Of a stretch of DNA of 64,000 nt, positions 52,546 through 63,657 are shown one piece after another. Position 1 is the first letter of the stretch, and every line of letters begins with the position of its first letter. The stretch is from positions 124,001 through 188,000 of the forward strand of contig JADJOP010000004.1 of the NCBI GenBank assembly GCA_016713735.1, written 5' to 3'. Origin of the DNA: Bryobacterales bacterium. GTDB lineage: Bacteria > Acidobacteriota > Terriglobia > Bryobacterales > Bryobacteraceae. The notes beneath the pieces were generated by a model that was not told where the DNA came from, did no database searches, and saw nothing but the letters and a program-made list of their open reading frames with translations. The translations under genes and the position numbers were made by a program.

Positions 52546-52713
52546 TTCGTGCCAGTCTGAAGAATGGGGAAGTTGATGTAATGATCCCATCGGAAAGACT
52601 GGTCGTGTATGAGCGCTGCTGGCGGGGAACGGATGCTGTATGAGAGCCGTTCAATGATCCGCTGGCGACCATGGACCCTTCCACGCGGTCCATGCGTCTG
52701 CTCTGTGTTGTGT

Positions 52714-52724
52714 GTAAATTTTAT

Positions 52725-52732
<8 letters not shown>
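52714..52732 (+). other. Inner 5' arm of pre-23S processing stalk
   Basis: GTAAATTTTATGGTCAAGC is exactly complementary to 55623-55641, giving a 19-bp helix that joins the two ends of 23S rRNA. Confidence 0.8.
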
Positions 52733-55632
<2,900 letters not shown>

Positions 55633-55674
55633 AAAATTTACTCATTACATAGAGCAAACGCTCATTACGTCTAG

Positions 55675-55698
55675 CTTGTGCACCCCGTCAATATTCAG
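55675..55698 (+). other. Outer 3' arm of pre-23S processing stalk
   Basis: CTTGTGCA (55675-55682) and CCCGTCAATATTCAG (55684-55698) pair with 52538-52545 and 52520-52534. Confidence 0.75.
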
Positions 55699-55748
55699 AT
55701 TCCAAAAGGTTCGGCGATGCGCCCCTAGGCGCTCAACGCCTCCAGCTT

Positions 55749-55864
55749 TTGGGTGGCTCTAGCGAGAAGGTCACACCCGTTCCCATCCCGAACACGGCAG
55801 TTAAGCTTCTCAGCCCCGATGGTACTGCATGGGCGACTGTGTGGGAGAGTAGGACGCCGCCCAA
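55749..55864 (+). rRNA. rrf: 5S ribosomal RNA
   Basis: About 116 nt. Terminal helix TTGGGTGGC (55749-55757) pairs with GCCGCCCAA (55856-55864). The conserved CCCATCCCGAACACGG loop and the TGGGAGAGTAGGACGCCGCC 3' part are present. It closes the rRNA operon. Confidence 0.96.
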
Positions 55865-55873
55865 TTAATTTCG

Positions 55874-55901
55874 AAAAGCCCCGCCTCGAGCGGGGCTTTT
55901 T
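55874..55901 (+). terminator. Rho-independent terminator of rRNA operon
   Basis: GCCCCGC (55878-55884), loop CTCGA, GCGGGGC (55890-55896), followed by TTTTT. Flanking A-run and T-run extend the stem, so it may act in both directions. Confidence 0.92.
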
Positions 55902-55927
55902 CATTTGCAGCCTCCTCCTCACCGTGC

Positions 55928-55933
55928 CATAAT
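55928..55933 (+). promoter_or_regulatory. CATAAT -10-like box 6 nt before YjgN gene
   Basis: CATAAT is followed by six C residues and GTG 55940. No Shine-Dalgarno can fit, so a leaderless message is likely. TTGCAG (55905-55910) lies 17 nt upstream as a weak -35. Confidence 0.45.
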
Positions 55934-55939
55934 CCCCCC

Positions 55940-56917
55940 GTGGCCGCCCCATCCGATTCGCCCCACTACCACTACCTCCACTTTCAATGCACGGCTGAGG
56001 GCACTCCGCTGCTCGTCCTCTACCTGAAGACCATCCTCCTCTCCATCCTCACCCTCGGCATCTATTCCTTCTGGGGACGCACGGAGATCCGCCGCTACCT
56101 GCACAACGAGGTCCTCGCTGGCGACGACCGTTTCGAATGGCACGGCACCGCGCTTGAACTCCTCATAGGTTGGCTGAAGGCTATCGCCGTCCTCATCGTC
56201 ATTTACGGGCTTTTCTTCCTGGCCACGCTCAGCGGCTCGGAGGCCGTCAAGGTCGGCGCCGTCATCGCGCTTTACCTCGGCATCTTTTCCCTCATGCCCT
56301 TCATCCTGGTCGGCTCCCAGCGCTACCGGCTCAGCCGCACCTCACTGCGCGGCATCCGCTTCTCCTCCACAGCCCGCACCGGTGAGTTTGCCAAGATTTA
56401 TTTCAAGGGCCTGTTTTTCACCATGCTGACGCTCGGCTTCTATTCCCCGTACTACGCCAATAATATCGTCGGCTACCTGACTCGGACCGCCCGCTACGGC
56501 GACCAGCCGTTCCACTACGACGGAGAAGGCAGGCCTCTGCTCGGCTCCTACATCGCCATGATTTTCCTCCTGGTGCCCACGCTCTACCTGATCACCTTTT
56601 GGTATCTGGCGCGCCAGCAGCGCCATTTCTGGACCCACACCACCTTCGGACCAGCGCGTTTTGAGTGCACCATCCGCGGCCGCCAGATTTTGTGGCTCAT
56701 GTTCTCCAACTTCCTCCTGATCGTCTTCACCCTCGGCATCGCCTATCCCTGGACCCTCATCCGCAGCATCCGCTTGCAATGTTCCACTCTGCGGTTGTTC
56801 GGCGAAGTCGACCTGTCCACCGTGCATCAGCTCGTCACCGGTTCCACGGCCACGGGCGAGGCTCTCGGCCAAGTGCTGGAAGTGGAGAGCGATATCGGCG
56901 GGGCGTTCGGCCTGTAG
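55940..56917 (+). CDS. YjgN (DUF898) family membrane protein
   Basis: A 325-residue inner-membrane protein of the DUF898/YjgN family. The family opening is F-x-G/C-x-x-x-E-(Y) (YHYLHFQCTAEGTPLLVLYLKTILLSILTLGIYSFWGRTEIRRYL). About six membrane helices follow in an internally repeated pattern (LTLGIYSFWGRTEIRRY; LTLGFYSPYYANNIVGYL; FTLGIAYPWTLIRSIRL). Function unknown. Start is GTG 55940 with a near-start CATAAT box. The M48 peptidase gene begins 6 nt after the stop, forming a two-gene unit. Confidence 0.87.
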   Translation: MAAPSDSPHYHYLHFQCTAEGTPLLVLYLKTILLSILTLGIYSFWGRTEIRRYLHNEVLAGDDRFEWHGTALELLIGWLKAIAVLIVIYGLFFLATLSGSEAVKVGAVIALYLGIFSLMPFILVGSQRYRLSRTSLRGIRFSSTARTGEFAKIYFKGLFFTMLTLGFYSPYYANNIVGYLTRTARYGDQPFHYDGEGRPLLGSYIAMIFLLVPTLYLITFWYLARQQRHFWTHTTFGPARFECTIRGRQILWLMFSNFLLIVFTLGIAYPWTLIRSIRLQCSTLRLFGEVDLSTVHQLVTGSTATGEALGQVLEVESDIGGAFGL

Positions 56918-56923
56918 CCTGCC

Positions 56924-58003
56924 ATGACCGCCGCCTATTTCGACGGCCGCTCCGCCGTCCGCCACTCCGTGCAACTCCGCCTTGCCGCCGAAGGGTTGAT
57001 GGTTACCCGCGACGATAGCCGCATCGAGCATTGGCCGTTTCACTCCTACCGCCTCCAACGCAGTCCGGGCGACCGTTTCCTGCGATTTGAGCGCGCGCCG
57101 TATCGCGGAGAATGCCTCCTGGTCGAGGACCCGGCCGACATCGCGCGCATTCTTGCCGAACTGCGCCACTCCGGTTCCTCCCCGGCGCGCCGCAAGCGCC
57201 TGGCTGCCATCCTGGTCGTGGCCACCGTCGCCATCTGCGCCGCGCTCTATGCTGCCTTCCCCCTCGTCGTCTCCGCCATCGCCCGCTTTGCCCCTGTCGC
57301 CTGGGAAGAGCGTTTGGGCCGCGCCGTTTCGCTTTCACTAGCTCCGATGTCGGCACGAATCACTGACCCCGCTGCCGCGCGCGCCATCGCCAAGGTCACC
57401 ACACGTCTTCACGACGCCGATCCCGGTCCCTATCTCTATCAGGTGTCCCTCACCCGCGAGCCCACAGTGAACGCCTGGGCCGCTCCCGGCGGCTACGTGA
57501 ATGTCTACTGCGGTCTTGTGCAACGGCTCGACTCCGGTGACCAGTTCGCCGCCATCCTCGCGCACGAGTTTCAGCACGTCACCCAGCGCCACTCCACGCG
57601 CAACCTTGTGCGCACGCTCCTGATCCGTACTGCGCTCACGCTGACCGGAACCGGCGGCGAGGGGCTCTTCGATACCGCCGCGATGCTCGGCGCCCTCCAT
57701 CTGATGCGAACCGACGAAACTGCCGCCGACGCCCTCGGCCTCGAACTCCTCGAGCGTGCCCGCATCGATCCCCGCGCCATGGCCACAGCCTTTGAGCGCA
57801 TCGACCGCGACTCAACGGACCCGCGGGGGGATCTGCCGGGCGCGCTCGATTACCTCTCCACCCACCCCAGCACGCAAAGCCGCATTGAGGCCGCGCGCCG
57901 CGCCGCCCGCCGGGGCCAGTACGAACCGGCGCTCTCCCCCGCCGAGTGGAAGCAACTCCAGCAGGCCTGCTATTCGTTGCCTGAAAGCGGCAAAGGCAAA
58001 TAG
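56924..58003 (+). CDS. M48-family zinc metallopeptidase, membrane-associated
   Basis: A 359-residue peptidase. Residues 1-85 form an N-terminal domain often found before M48 domains. One TM helix (AAILVVATVAICAALYAAFPLVV) follows, then the catalytic domain with H214-E-F-Q-H218 (HExxH) in ILAHEFQHVTQRHS and the third ligand Glu in TDETAADALGLELL. The active site is predicted outside the cytoplasm or at the membrane face. Such peptidases (HtpX, BepA, LoiP types) act in protein quality control. It follows the YjgN gene by 6 nt. Its last 34 bases overlap the convergent sulfatase gene. Confidence 0.9.
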   Translation: MTAAYFDGRSAVRHSVQLRLAAEGLMVTRDDSRIEHWPFHSYRLQRSPGDRFLRFERAPYRGECLLVEDPADIARILAELRHSGSSPARRKRLAAILVVATVAICAALYAAFPLVVSAIARFAPVAWEERLGRAVSLSLAPMSARITDPAAARAIAKVTTRLHDADPGPYLYQVSLTREPTVNAWAAPGGYVNVYCGLVQRLDSGDQFAAILAHEFQHVTQRHSTRNLVRTLLIRTALTLTGTGGEGLFDTAAMLGALHLMRTDETAADALGLELLERARIDPRAMATAFERIDRDSTDPRGDLPGALDYLSTHPSTQSRIEAARRAARRGQYEPALSPAEWKQLQQACYSLPESGKGK

Positions 58004-59397
58004 TCGTAATCGACCATCATCTTCTCCGTCAACAACACCTTCAACTCGCGTTCCACCTTCGCCAGCTCCGGACGCCCGGCCAGGTTGGTCAATTCCGCCG
58101 GATCGCGCTCCAGGTCATACAACTCCATCACTGGCCGCTTGCCAAAGTAGATGCGCTCCCAATCGGCCTTCAGCGTGCCGGCCTTGTGCAGCGCCACCAC
58201 CTCTTGCCAGCCCGCATCGCGCGCCGAATCCACCGGCTGATATTCCATCTGCGGCGTGCAATTGTAGATGAGCTTCCACTTCTTCGTCCGCACGCAGCGC
58301 GACAGATCGAACGTGCTGGCCTTCGTATCTTCAGCAAACGGCGCATTGCCGTGATACAGGCGCGCGCCGAACACAGCTTCCCGCGCCTTGTGCCCGCTCG
58401 CGCCCGTGAGTGCGCTGAGAAAACTGCGCCCCGTCATCTCCTTCGGTTGCTCGGCGCCCGCCGCCGCCAGCAGTGTCGGCGTGATGTCTTCGCCCGACAC
58501 CAGGTCCTCACACACCTGCCCCGCTTTGACGCGCTTCGGCCATCGCACCAGCAGCGGCACATGCAAGCCGCGATCGTAGAGCGAACCTTTCCCGCGCGGC
58601 AGCGCCATGCCGTTATCGCCCATGAAGATGATGATCGTGTTCTCCGCGTCGCCGCGCGCCGCCACGGCATCCACAACCCACTGGAACTCCTCGTCCATGC
58701 GACCGATCTCGTCGTAGTAGCGCCGGTAATCCTCACGCATTCCCGGCACATCGGGCACATCGGCCGTCAAGCGCACCTTGGCCGGATCGTGCGGCTTGGC
58801 CAGCGCGTTCTTGTCCCACTGATGATGCGGATCGTTGAAGTTCACCCACAGAAAGTAGGGCCGCTTGTCCGGAATCTTGCCGAAGAACTCAGCCAGCTTC
58901 GCCTTGGTTTGCGCCCGCGACGAGTTGCCATCGAGCCAGTCCACGCGCCGCTGCCAGCTGAGCAGGTGATTGCGTTCAAACAGATCCTTGATCGTCGGAC
59001 CCACACGCCCCGGCCCATCGAGATGAAACCAGCGCCGGCACACGCCCGTGAAGTAGCCCTTCGTGCGCAGCAGCTCCGGCAGCGTCACGACATCCGGCGG
59101 CAACGGCGAGGAGAACCGGCCCATGCGCGCGCCCACCGGCGACCGCCCGGTGAGCATCGCCGTGCGCGACGGCACACACTGCGGGGCCGCCGTATAGGCG
59201 TGCGCGAACCTCATCCCCTGCGAAGCAAAGCGATCCAGGTTCGGCGTACGAATCTCCGCATCACCATAGCACCCCATGTAGGGCGCACTATGGTCGTCGG
59301 AGAGAATCAGGACGATGTTCGGCGGCGGAGCCGTCGACTGTCCAAAAGCCTGCTGCCCGAGGGCAGCCATCGTTGCCAGCGCGTCGCGTCGTCTCAC
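57970..59397 (-). CDS. Secreted sulfatase
   Basis: A 475-residue type I sulfatase, hydrolysing sulfate esters. The N terminus MRRRDALATMAALGQQAFGQ is a Tat-like export signal. The metal site begins ILSDDHSAPYMG; formylglycine precursor Cys74 lies in CVPSRTAMLTGR (C-x-P-S-R). Other family elements are HAYTAAPQC, INFNDPHHQWDK, IIFMGDNGMALPRGKGSLYDRG. The enzyme needs a formylglycine-generating system, absent from the window. GTG 59397 is preceded by TAGAAT and a 6-nt gap, so it may have its own promoter although it follows the YVTN gene by 24 nt. Substrate unknown. It overlaps the M48 gene by 34 bases. Confidence 0.93.
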   Translation of the reverse strand: MRRRDALATMAALGQQAFGQSTAPPPNIVLILSDDHSAPYMGCYGDAEIRTPNLDRFASQGMRFAHAYTAAPQCVPSRTAMLTGRSPVGARMGRFSSPLPPDVVTLPELLRTKGYFTGVCRRWFHLDGPGRVGPTIKDLFERNHLLSWQRRVDWLDGNSSRAQTKAKLAEFFGKIPDKRPYFLWVNFNDPHHQWDKNALAKPHDPAKVRLTADVPDVPGMREDYRRYYDEIGRMDEEFQWVVDAVAARGDAENTIIIFMGDNGMALPRGKGSLYDRGLHVPLLVRWPKRVKAGQVCEDLVSGEDITPTLLAAAGAEQPKEMTGRSFLSALTGASGHKAREAVFGARLYHGNAPFAEDTKASTFDLSRCVRTKKWKLIYNCTPQMEYQPVDSARDAGWQEVVALHKAGTLKADWERIYFGKRPVMELYDLERDPAELTNLAGRPELAKVERELKVLLTEKMMVDYDYLPLPLSGNE

Positions 59398-59403
59398 GCT
59401 GGC

Positions 59404-59409
59404 ATTCTA
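59404..59409 (-). promoter_or_regulatory. TAGAAT -10-like box 6 nt before sulfatase
   Basis: On the minus strand TAGAAT, GCCAGC (6 nt), then GTG 59397. This suggests an internal promoter separating the sulfatase from the upstream quinoprotein operon. Confidence 0.45.
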
Positions 59410-59421
59410 CTGCACTGCCCG

Positions 59422-60489
59422 TTACCGCACTACCAGCACACCCCAAGGTCCGGTTCCCACGGGAATGCTCTTTACTACCTTCTTAGCCACTACGTCCACC
59501 ACCACGACCGCGTTGGACGGCCCGTCAGCGGCGAAGAGCAGCTTGCCATCCGGCGAAAGCGCAATCCCCCACGGCCGCGCGCCCACTTCGATCTCACCCT
59601 CCACGGCATTCTTCGCCGTGTCGACGATGAACACCTTCCCGCCGCGTCCCGTGCTCACATAGGCCTTCGACCCATCGCTCGACACCGCCACATCCATCGG
59701 CTTGATCACGCCCGGCTTGCCAAGCACAACCTTGCCCACCACCTTGTGCGCCACCGCGTCCACCACGCTCACAAAGCCGTCGTTCTCGTTGGTCACATAG
59801 GCGCGCTTGCCATCGGGCAGGAAGGCCACCGACCGCGGACGCCGCCCCACCTTCACGCTCTTAATCACCTTCTTGCCGGCAACATCCACCGCCGTGATCG
59901 TCCCATCGTCTTCCGACGTCACATAAAAGAACGTGCCGTCCGGGCTCGTCGTCACGCCTTCGGGCTCCTCGCCCACGGTCACCGATGCCGTCACGTTGCC
60001 CGCCGCCACATCCACGAAGCTCGCCTTGCCCACGTCCTCGTTGGAGACGAAGATCTGCGCGCCGTCCTTGCTCAAATCAAACTCTTCCGGATCGGAACCG
60101 CTCTTGATCACTCGCGCCACTTTGCCCTGCGCCACACCCTGGGCCACGTCGATCACGCCAATGCCATCAGCGCTCTTGTCGGCCGGCGGCAGCGTGCTCT
60201 CGTCCACTCCGGGAGGCGCGGGCGGTGAACCGCTCAACGCCACGTACACGAGCTTACCGTCGGGACTGGCATGAATCCCCCGTGGACGCTTGCCCACCGG
60301 GATCGTCGCCATCACCTCCATCGCGACGGGATCGATCGCGCTCACATCCCCTGAGTTCTCGTTCGTCGCATACACGACATAGGGCGGCTTGGGCCGCTCC
60401 TGCTCCGACTCGGCCTTCTTCTTCCCCACCGGCGCCGTCGAGCACGCCGCCATCACCATCACGCCCACCGCCGCCGCAATCCGCTTCAT
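59422..60489 (-). CDS. YVTN-type beta-propeller lipoprotein
   Basis: A 355-residue lipoprotein (signal RIAAAVGVMVMAAC, lipobox Cys16). Seven or so repeats of the YVTN/surface-layer propeller type are seen: PYVVYATNENSGDVSAIDPV, KLVYVALSG, QIFVSNEDVGKASFVDV, FFYVTSEDDGTITAVDV, RAYVTNENDGFVSVVDA, KAYVSTGRGGKVFIVDT and LLFAADGPSNAVVVVDV. Each has the Y-V-(S/T)-N-x-x-(D/S)-x-(V/I) core. The gene starts directly after the PQQ-dehydrogenase stop, without a gap, so it belongs to that operon. Its role may be scaffold or accessory for periplasmic oxidation. Confidence 0.9.
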   Translation of the reverse strand: MKRIAAAVGVMVMAACSTAPVGKKKAESEQERPKPPYVVYATNENSGDVSAIDPVAMEVMATIPVGKRPRGIHASPDGKLVYVALSGSPPAPPGVDESTLPPADKSADGIGVIDVAQGVAQGKVARVIKSGSDPEEFDLSKDGAQIFVSNEDVGKASFVDVAAGNVTASVTVGEEPEGVTTSPDGTFFYVTSEDDGTITAVDVAGKKVIKSVKVGRRPRSVAFLPDGKRAYVTNENDGFVSVVDAVAHKVVGKVVLGKPGVIKPMDVAVSSDGSKAYVSTGRGGKVFIVDTAKNAVEGEIEVGARPWGIALSPDGKLLFAADGPSNAVVVVDVVAKKVVKSIPVGTGPWGVLVVR

Positions 60490-62073
60490 CTAGTTCTCCA
60501 TCAGATCGAACACATAGAGCGACCGCCCGATCGGCATCGCCACATACTGCTTCCCATCCACAGCGTACGTCATCGGCCCTGAATTCATTGGTCCATTCGT
60601 TTTGAAGCGCCACAATAGCTCCCCCGTGGCGGCATCCAGCGCGAAGAAGTCGCCCTGCCCGATGCCCGAAAACAGCAGTCCGCCCGCGGTCGTCAAGATG
60701 CCCACGTTGAGCGGGATCTGCGTTTTGAACTCCCATTTCAGATTGCCCGTCTCCGGCTCCAGCGCGCGAATCGCGCCATACGGCTCTTCATCCGGCTTCA
60801 CGCGCTGCCCGCCGCCGTTGAAGATCACGCCCGGTTTGTACTCGGCCTCGCCCTTGTAATAGAACGCGCCCTGCTCACGCGCCGGCACATAGAAGACCTT
60901 TGTCTGCGGGCCATAGGAAGGGCTCGCCCAGTTTGTCCCGCCCGCCAGCGACGGCCACACCAGGTTGCCCTCCTCGGTCGGTTCGGTGCCCGGATTCACC
61001 ATCGGCCGCCCGCTGTCGTCGAGGCCCTTGGCCCACGTCTGTTTCACGAACGGTTTGCCGGCGAGGAACTTGCCGTTGTCGCGGTCCAGCACATAGAAGA
61101 ACGCATTGCGGTTCGCCGTGGCCACCATCTTCTTGGCCGCGCCGCGGAATGTGCCGTCGATCAGCACCGGCACCTGCGTTGCATCCCAGTCATGCGTATC
61201 GTGTGGCGTGAACTGAAAGTGCCACTTCTTTTTGCCCGTGTCCGCATCGAGCGCCACGAACGAACAGGAGTAGAGGTTGTCGCCCAGCCGCACATCGCCG
61301 TTCCAATCCGGTCCCGGATTGCCCGTGCCCCAGATGGTCGTGTTCGTCGTTGGATCGTAAGAGCCCGTTGTCCAGATGGCTGCCGAACCGGTCTTCCAGG
61401 AATCGCCCTCCCAGGTGCCGAATTCCGGATCGCCCGGTCCGGGAATCGTGTGGAAGCGCCACACCCGCTTGCCGGTCCTGGCATCGTAGGCGTCGAGGAA
61501 GCCGCGAATGCCAAATTCGCCGCCCGCCGCGCCAATGAGGATCTTGTCCTTCACGGCCAGCGGAGCCACCGTTGACGAGTAGCCGAGCTTGTAGTCCGCC
61601 ATCTCCACGTCCCACTTGATGCGCCCCGTCTTGGCATCGAGCGCGATCAGGTGAGCGTCGATGGAGCCGTAGTAGATGGTGTCGCCGAGAATGGCCACGC
61701 CGCGGTTCGGCCGCCCACAACACAGCCGCAGATCCTGCGGAATCTTCTTCTCGTAGCGCCACAGCAGATTGCCCGTGCGCGTGTCGAGCGACTTCACGAT
61801 GTTCGGCCCTTCGGTGAGAAACATCACGCCGTCCACCACCAGCGGCGTCGTCTCGTGCGACTCGGTCGTGCCCGTGTGATGCACCCAGGCCACCTTCAGC
61901 CGCTTCACGTTCGACACGTTGATCTGGTCGAGGGCTGAGTGGCGCTGCCCGTTGTAATTGCCCGAGTAGGTGAGCCAGTTGTGCGGCTCCTTGTGCGCCT
62001 CCACGATGCGCGAAAACGGGACGTTTTGCGCCCACGCGGCGCTTGCCGCCAGGATCATCACGAGCAGTCTCAT
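60490..62073 (-). CDS. PQQ-dependent alcohol/sugar dehydrogenase (quinoprotein)
   Basis: A 527-residue quinoprotein dehydrogenase with a signal peptide (LLVMILAASAAWAQ). The adjacent Cys118-Cys119 pair in LRLCCGRPNRG, which in family members forms a disulfide near PQQ, is present. GTGNPGPDWNGDVRLGDNLYSCSFVALD and FTPHDTHDWDATQVPVLID carry the Asn and catalytic Asp region. Tryptophan-docking repeats such as ALDADTGKKKWHF, AYDARTGKRVWRF and ALEPETGNLKWEF cover the propeller. It oxidises an alcohol or aldose in the periplasm and passes electrons to a cytochrome c. The cytochrome gene overlaps upstream by 4 nt. Substrate cannot be assigned, and PQQ synthesis genes are not present. Confidence 0.92.
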   Translation of the reverse strand: MRLLVMILAASAAWAQNVPFSRIVEAHKEPHNWLTYSGNYNGQRHSALDQINVSNVKRLKVAWVHHTGTTESHETTPLVVDGVMFLTEGPNIVKSLDTRTGNLLWRYEKKIPQDLRLCCGRPNRGVAILGDTIYYGSIDAHLIALDAKTGRIKWDVEMADYKLGYSSTVAPLAVKDKILIGAAGGEFGIRGFLDAYDARTGKRVWRFHTIPGPGDPEFGTWEGDSWKTGSAAIWTTGSYDPTTNTTIWGTGNPGPDWNGDVRLGDNLYSCSFVALDADTGKKKWHFQFTPHDTHDWDATQVPVLIDGTFRGAAKKMVATANRNAFFYVLDRDNGKFLAGKPFVKQTWAKGLDDSGRPMVNPGTEPTEEGNLVWPSLAGGTNWASPSYGPQTKVFYVPAREQGAFYYKGEAEYKPGVIFNGGGQRVKPDEEPYGAIRALEPETGNLKWEFKTQIPLNVGILTTAGGLLFSGIGQGDFFALDAATGELLWRFKTNGPMNSGPMTYAVDGKQYVAMPIGRSLYVFDLMEN

Positions 62074-62876
62074 TGCAGCGGCTCCTTCAGCGACACCAGA
62101 TAGGCAACCAGGTCATCCAACTCGGTGGCATTCAACTTCCCCTGGTAGGAGGGCATGGGCGAGCGCGAGCGGTCGGCCGTCACCTCCTTCAGGTCCTTCC
62201 TCAGGTACGAGTGGTTATTGCCGGCGAAATCGCGCAGCACCACGGCAAAGGTGTCTTCGTGCACGCGGACACCCTCGATGGCCTTGCCGGCAACGGTCAC
62301 CGCCCGCGTCGGTACGAAGCCTTCCGGCAGCGACGCCGGCGGATTCACAAGCGACTCGCGCAGGTGCGCGGCGCTGCGCTTCATCCCGATGCTCGAAAGA
62401 TCCGGTCCCATATAGCCGCCCGTGAAGACGCCGTTTTGCTTCAGCGTGTGGCATCCGGCGCAGCGATGCTTCTCATACAGCGCCTTGCCCGCCGCGACGT
62501 TGCCCGAAACTGCGCGCACATCCACCTTAGCCAGGCTGCGCACATAGGCCGCCACCTGCGTCACTTCGCGCCGCGTCATGTGCCAGGCCGATGGCATCTC
62601 CGTGCCGGGAATGCCCACCTCGATGATGCGCGCCAGGTCGCCATCGGTCTTGGCCTGCACCAACTCCTGGCGCGACAGGTCGGCGCCCTTGCCGCCGTCG
62701 CCCGTCGGTCCGTGGCAATAGGTGCACGAGCCGAGATAGCGCTTCTTGCCGCGAGCCAGATCCTCGGGGCTGTTTGGCAGTTTCACATCCTCTTTCGGCT
62801 GGGCCATGGCCGCGGCGGCCAACCACAGCAAACCCAGCGCCATTCGTGCGAATCGGTGTACGTCGTTGGCCCGCAT
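62070..62876 (-). CDS. Dihaem cytochrome c, electron acceptor of the quinoprotein
   Basis: A 268-residue periplasmic cytochrome c. Signal peptide (ALGLLWLAAAAMA). Two haem motifs: C51-T-Y-C54-H55 and C139-A-G-C142-H143. Likely axial methionines lie in GTEMPSAW (Met94) and SPMPSYQGKLN. The second domain carries an extra insertion with a repetitive beta region (TRAVTVAGKAIEGVRVHED). Strong GGAGGAGGG ribosome site precedes ATG 62876. The stop overlaps the dehydrogenase start as ATGA, so the pair is co-translated, as in many quinoprotein-cytochrome operons. Confidence 0.93.
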   Translation of the reverse strand: MRANDVHRFARMALGLLWLAAAAMAQPKEDVKLPNSPEDLARGKKRYLGSCTYCHGPTGDGGKGADLSRQELVQAKTDGDLARIIEVGIPGTEMPSAWHMTRREVTQVAAYVRSLAKVDVRAVSGNVAAGKALYEKHRCAGCHTLKQNGVFTGGYMGPDLSSIGMKRSAAHLRESLVNPPASLPEGFVPTRAVTVAGKAIEGVRVHEDTFAVVLRDFAGNNHSYLRKDLKEVTADRSRSPMPSYQGKLNATELDDLVAYLVSLKEPLQ

Positions 62877-62889
62877 CGCGTCCCTCCTC

Positions 62890-63657
62890 CTACTCCCAAG
62901 CCCGGTCTTTCACAAAGCCGCGGTGTTCGGCCAGTGGCCGCTCCGTGCGGAAATGCCGCTTGTAGGCGGCGATCCAATCGCTCGCCAGCGCCGTCTGCAC
63001 GCTTGTCAGCTCCAACGCCCCGGAGCACACCTGGCGGCGCAGATCATCTTCCAGCGCATCTTTCACACGCGAGTTCCAGACGCCCTCGGCATAAGGCTGC
63101 GGCCACAGGTTGCGCGGCTCTTCGGCGCCGCCCAGCGCGGGGCTGATCAGGTAGTCAAGTTCATACGCCCGCGCCCGCGGCCGGGCGATCCGGTAGTCGC
63201 GGAACACGCGCCGCGCCAGTTCCACGGGAGCCTGCCGCTCTCCATCCTCCTCGGCCAGCCCGCATACCTCGGCCCGCGTCAGCGCACGCGCCGCGCCGGG
63301 CGTCAGCCGCGCATCGGGTAATGGTCCCGCCGGAGCCCGCAGGTGGGTGTTCCACATCACGCCGCCCGCCACGGCCGCCATCACACAGGCCGCCGCCGCA
63401 TAGCGCAGCCAGCGGCGCGAGTGCGACTCCAATCCACGCCGCAGGTTCGCCAGCGGCTCCTCCAACGCGGGCGGCGCTACCGGGTGTCTTGACGCCAGCC
63501 AACTCGCCATGGCCTGTTCCAACTGCGCCCGCCGCTCGCCGCACCTCTCGCACGCCGCCACATGTGCGATCCATTCGGCCTGGCGCGCTCCCGCTTCGCC
63601 GTCCATCAGCAGCAGCAGTTCGTCATCCCGCAGATGTTCGTGCGCGCGCATCGCCAT
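62890..63657 (-). CDS. Anti-sigma factor with zinc-binding HxxxCxxC motif
   Basis: A 255-residue membrane protein. Residues 1-60 form an anti-sigma domain with H-V-A-A-C-E-R-C (HxxxCxxC, ZAS type) preceded by LRDDELLLLMDGEAGARQAEWIAH. A TM helix follows (YAAAACVMAAVAGGVMW), then an extracytoplasmic domain of about 140 residues without a recognised family (ARALTRAEVCGL, LDYLISPALGGAEEPRNLWPQPYAEGVW). Start ATG 63657 overlaps the sigma-factor stop by one base (TGATG). It probably holds the ECF sigma factor inactive until a signal arrives; two Cys (AEVCG, RQVCSG) in the outer part could sense redox. Confidence 0.85.
   Translation of the reverse strand: MAMRAHEHLRDDELLLLMDGEAGARQAEWIAHVAACERCGERRAQLEQAMASWLASRHPVAPPALEEPLANLRRGLESHSRRWLRYAAAACVMAAVAGGVMWNTHLRAPAGPLPDARLTPGAARALTRAEVCGLAEEDGERQAPVELARRVFRDYRIARPRARAYELDYLISPALGGAEEPRNLWPQPYAEGVWNSRVKDALEDDLRRQVCSGALELTSVQTALASDWIAAYKRHFRTERPLAEHRGFVKDRAWE

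Larger units (their letters stand above)
52407..52724 (+). other. tRNA-Ile to 23S spacer (318 nt, non-coding)
   Basis: Contains the second boxA-like site, the two 5' arms of the pre-23S stalk and an unassigned G+C-rich middle part with an imperfect stem around 52650-52695 (CATGGACC / GGTCCATG). No coding region is supported. Confidence 0.6.

Noticed and set aside
58186..60228. 680-codon plus-strand open frame
   Set aside because: Antisense to the sulfatase and YVTN genes, with His/Arg-rich composition and no domains.
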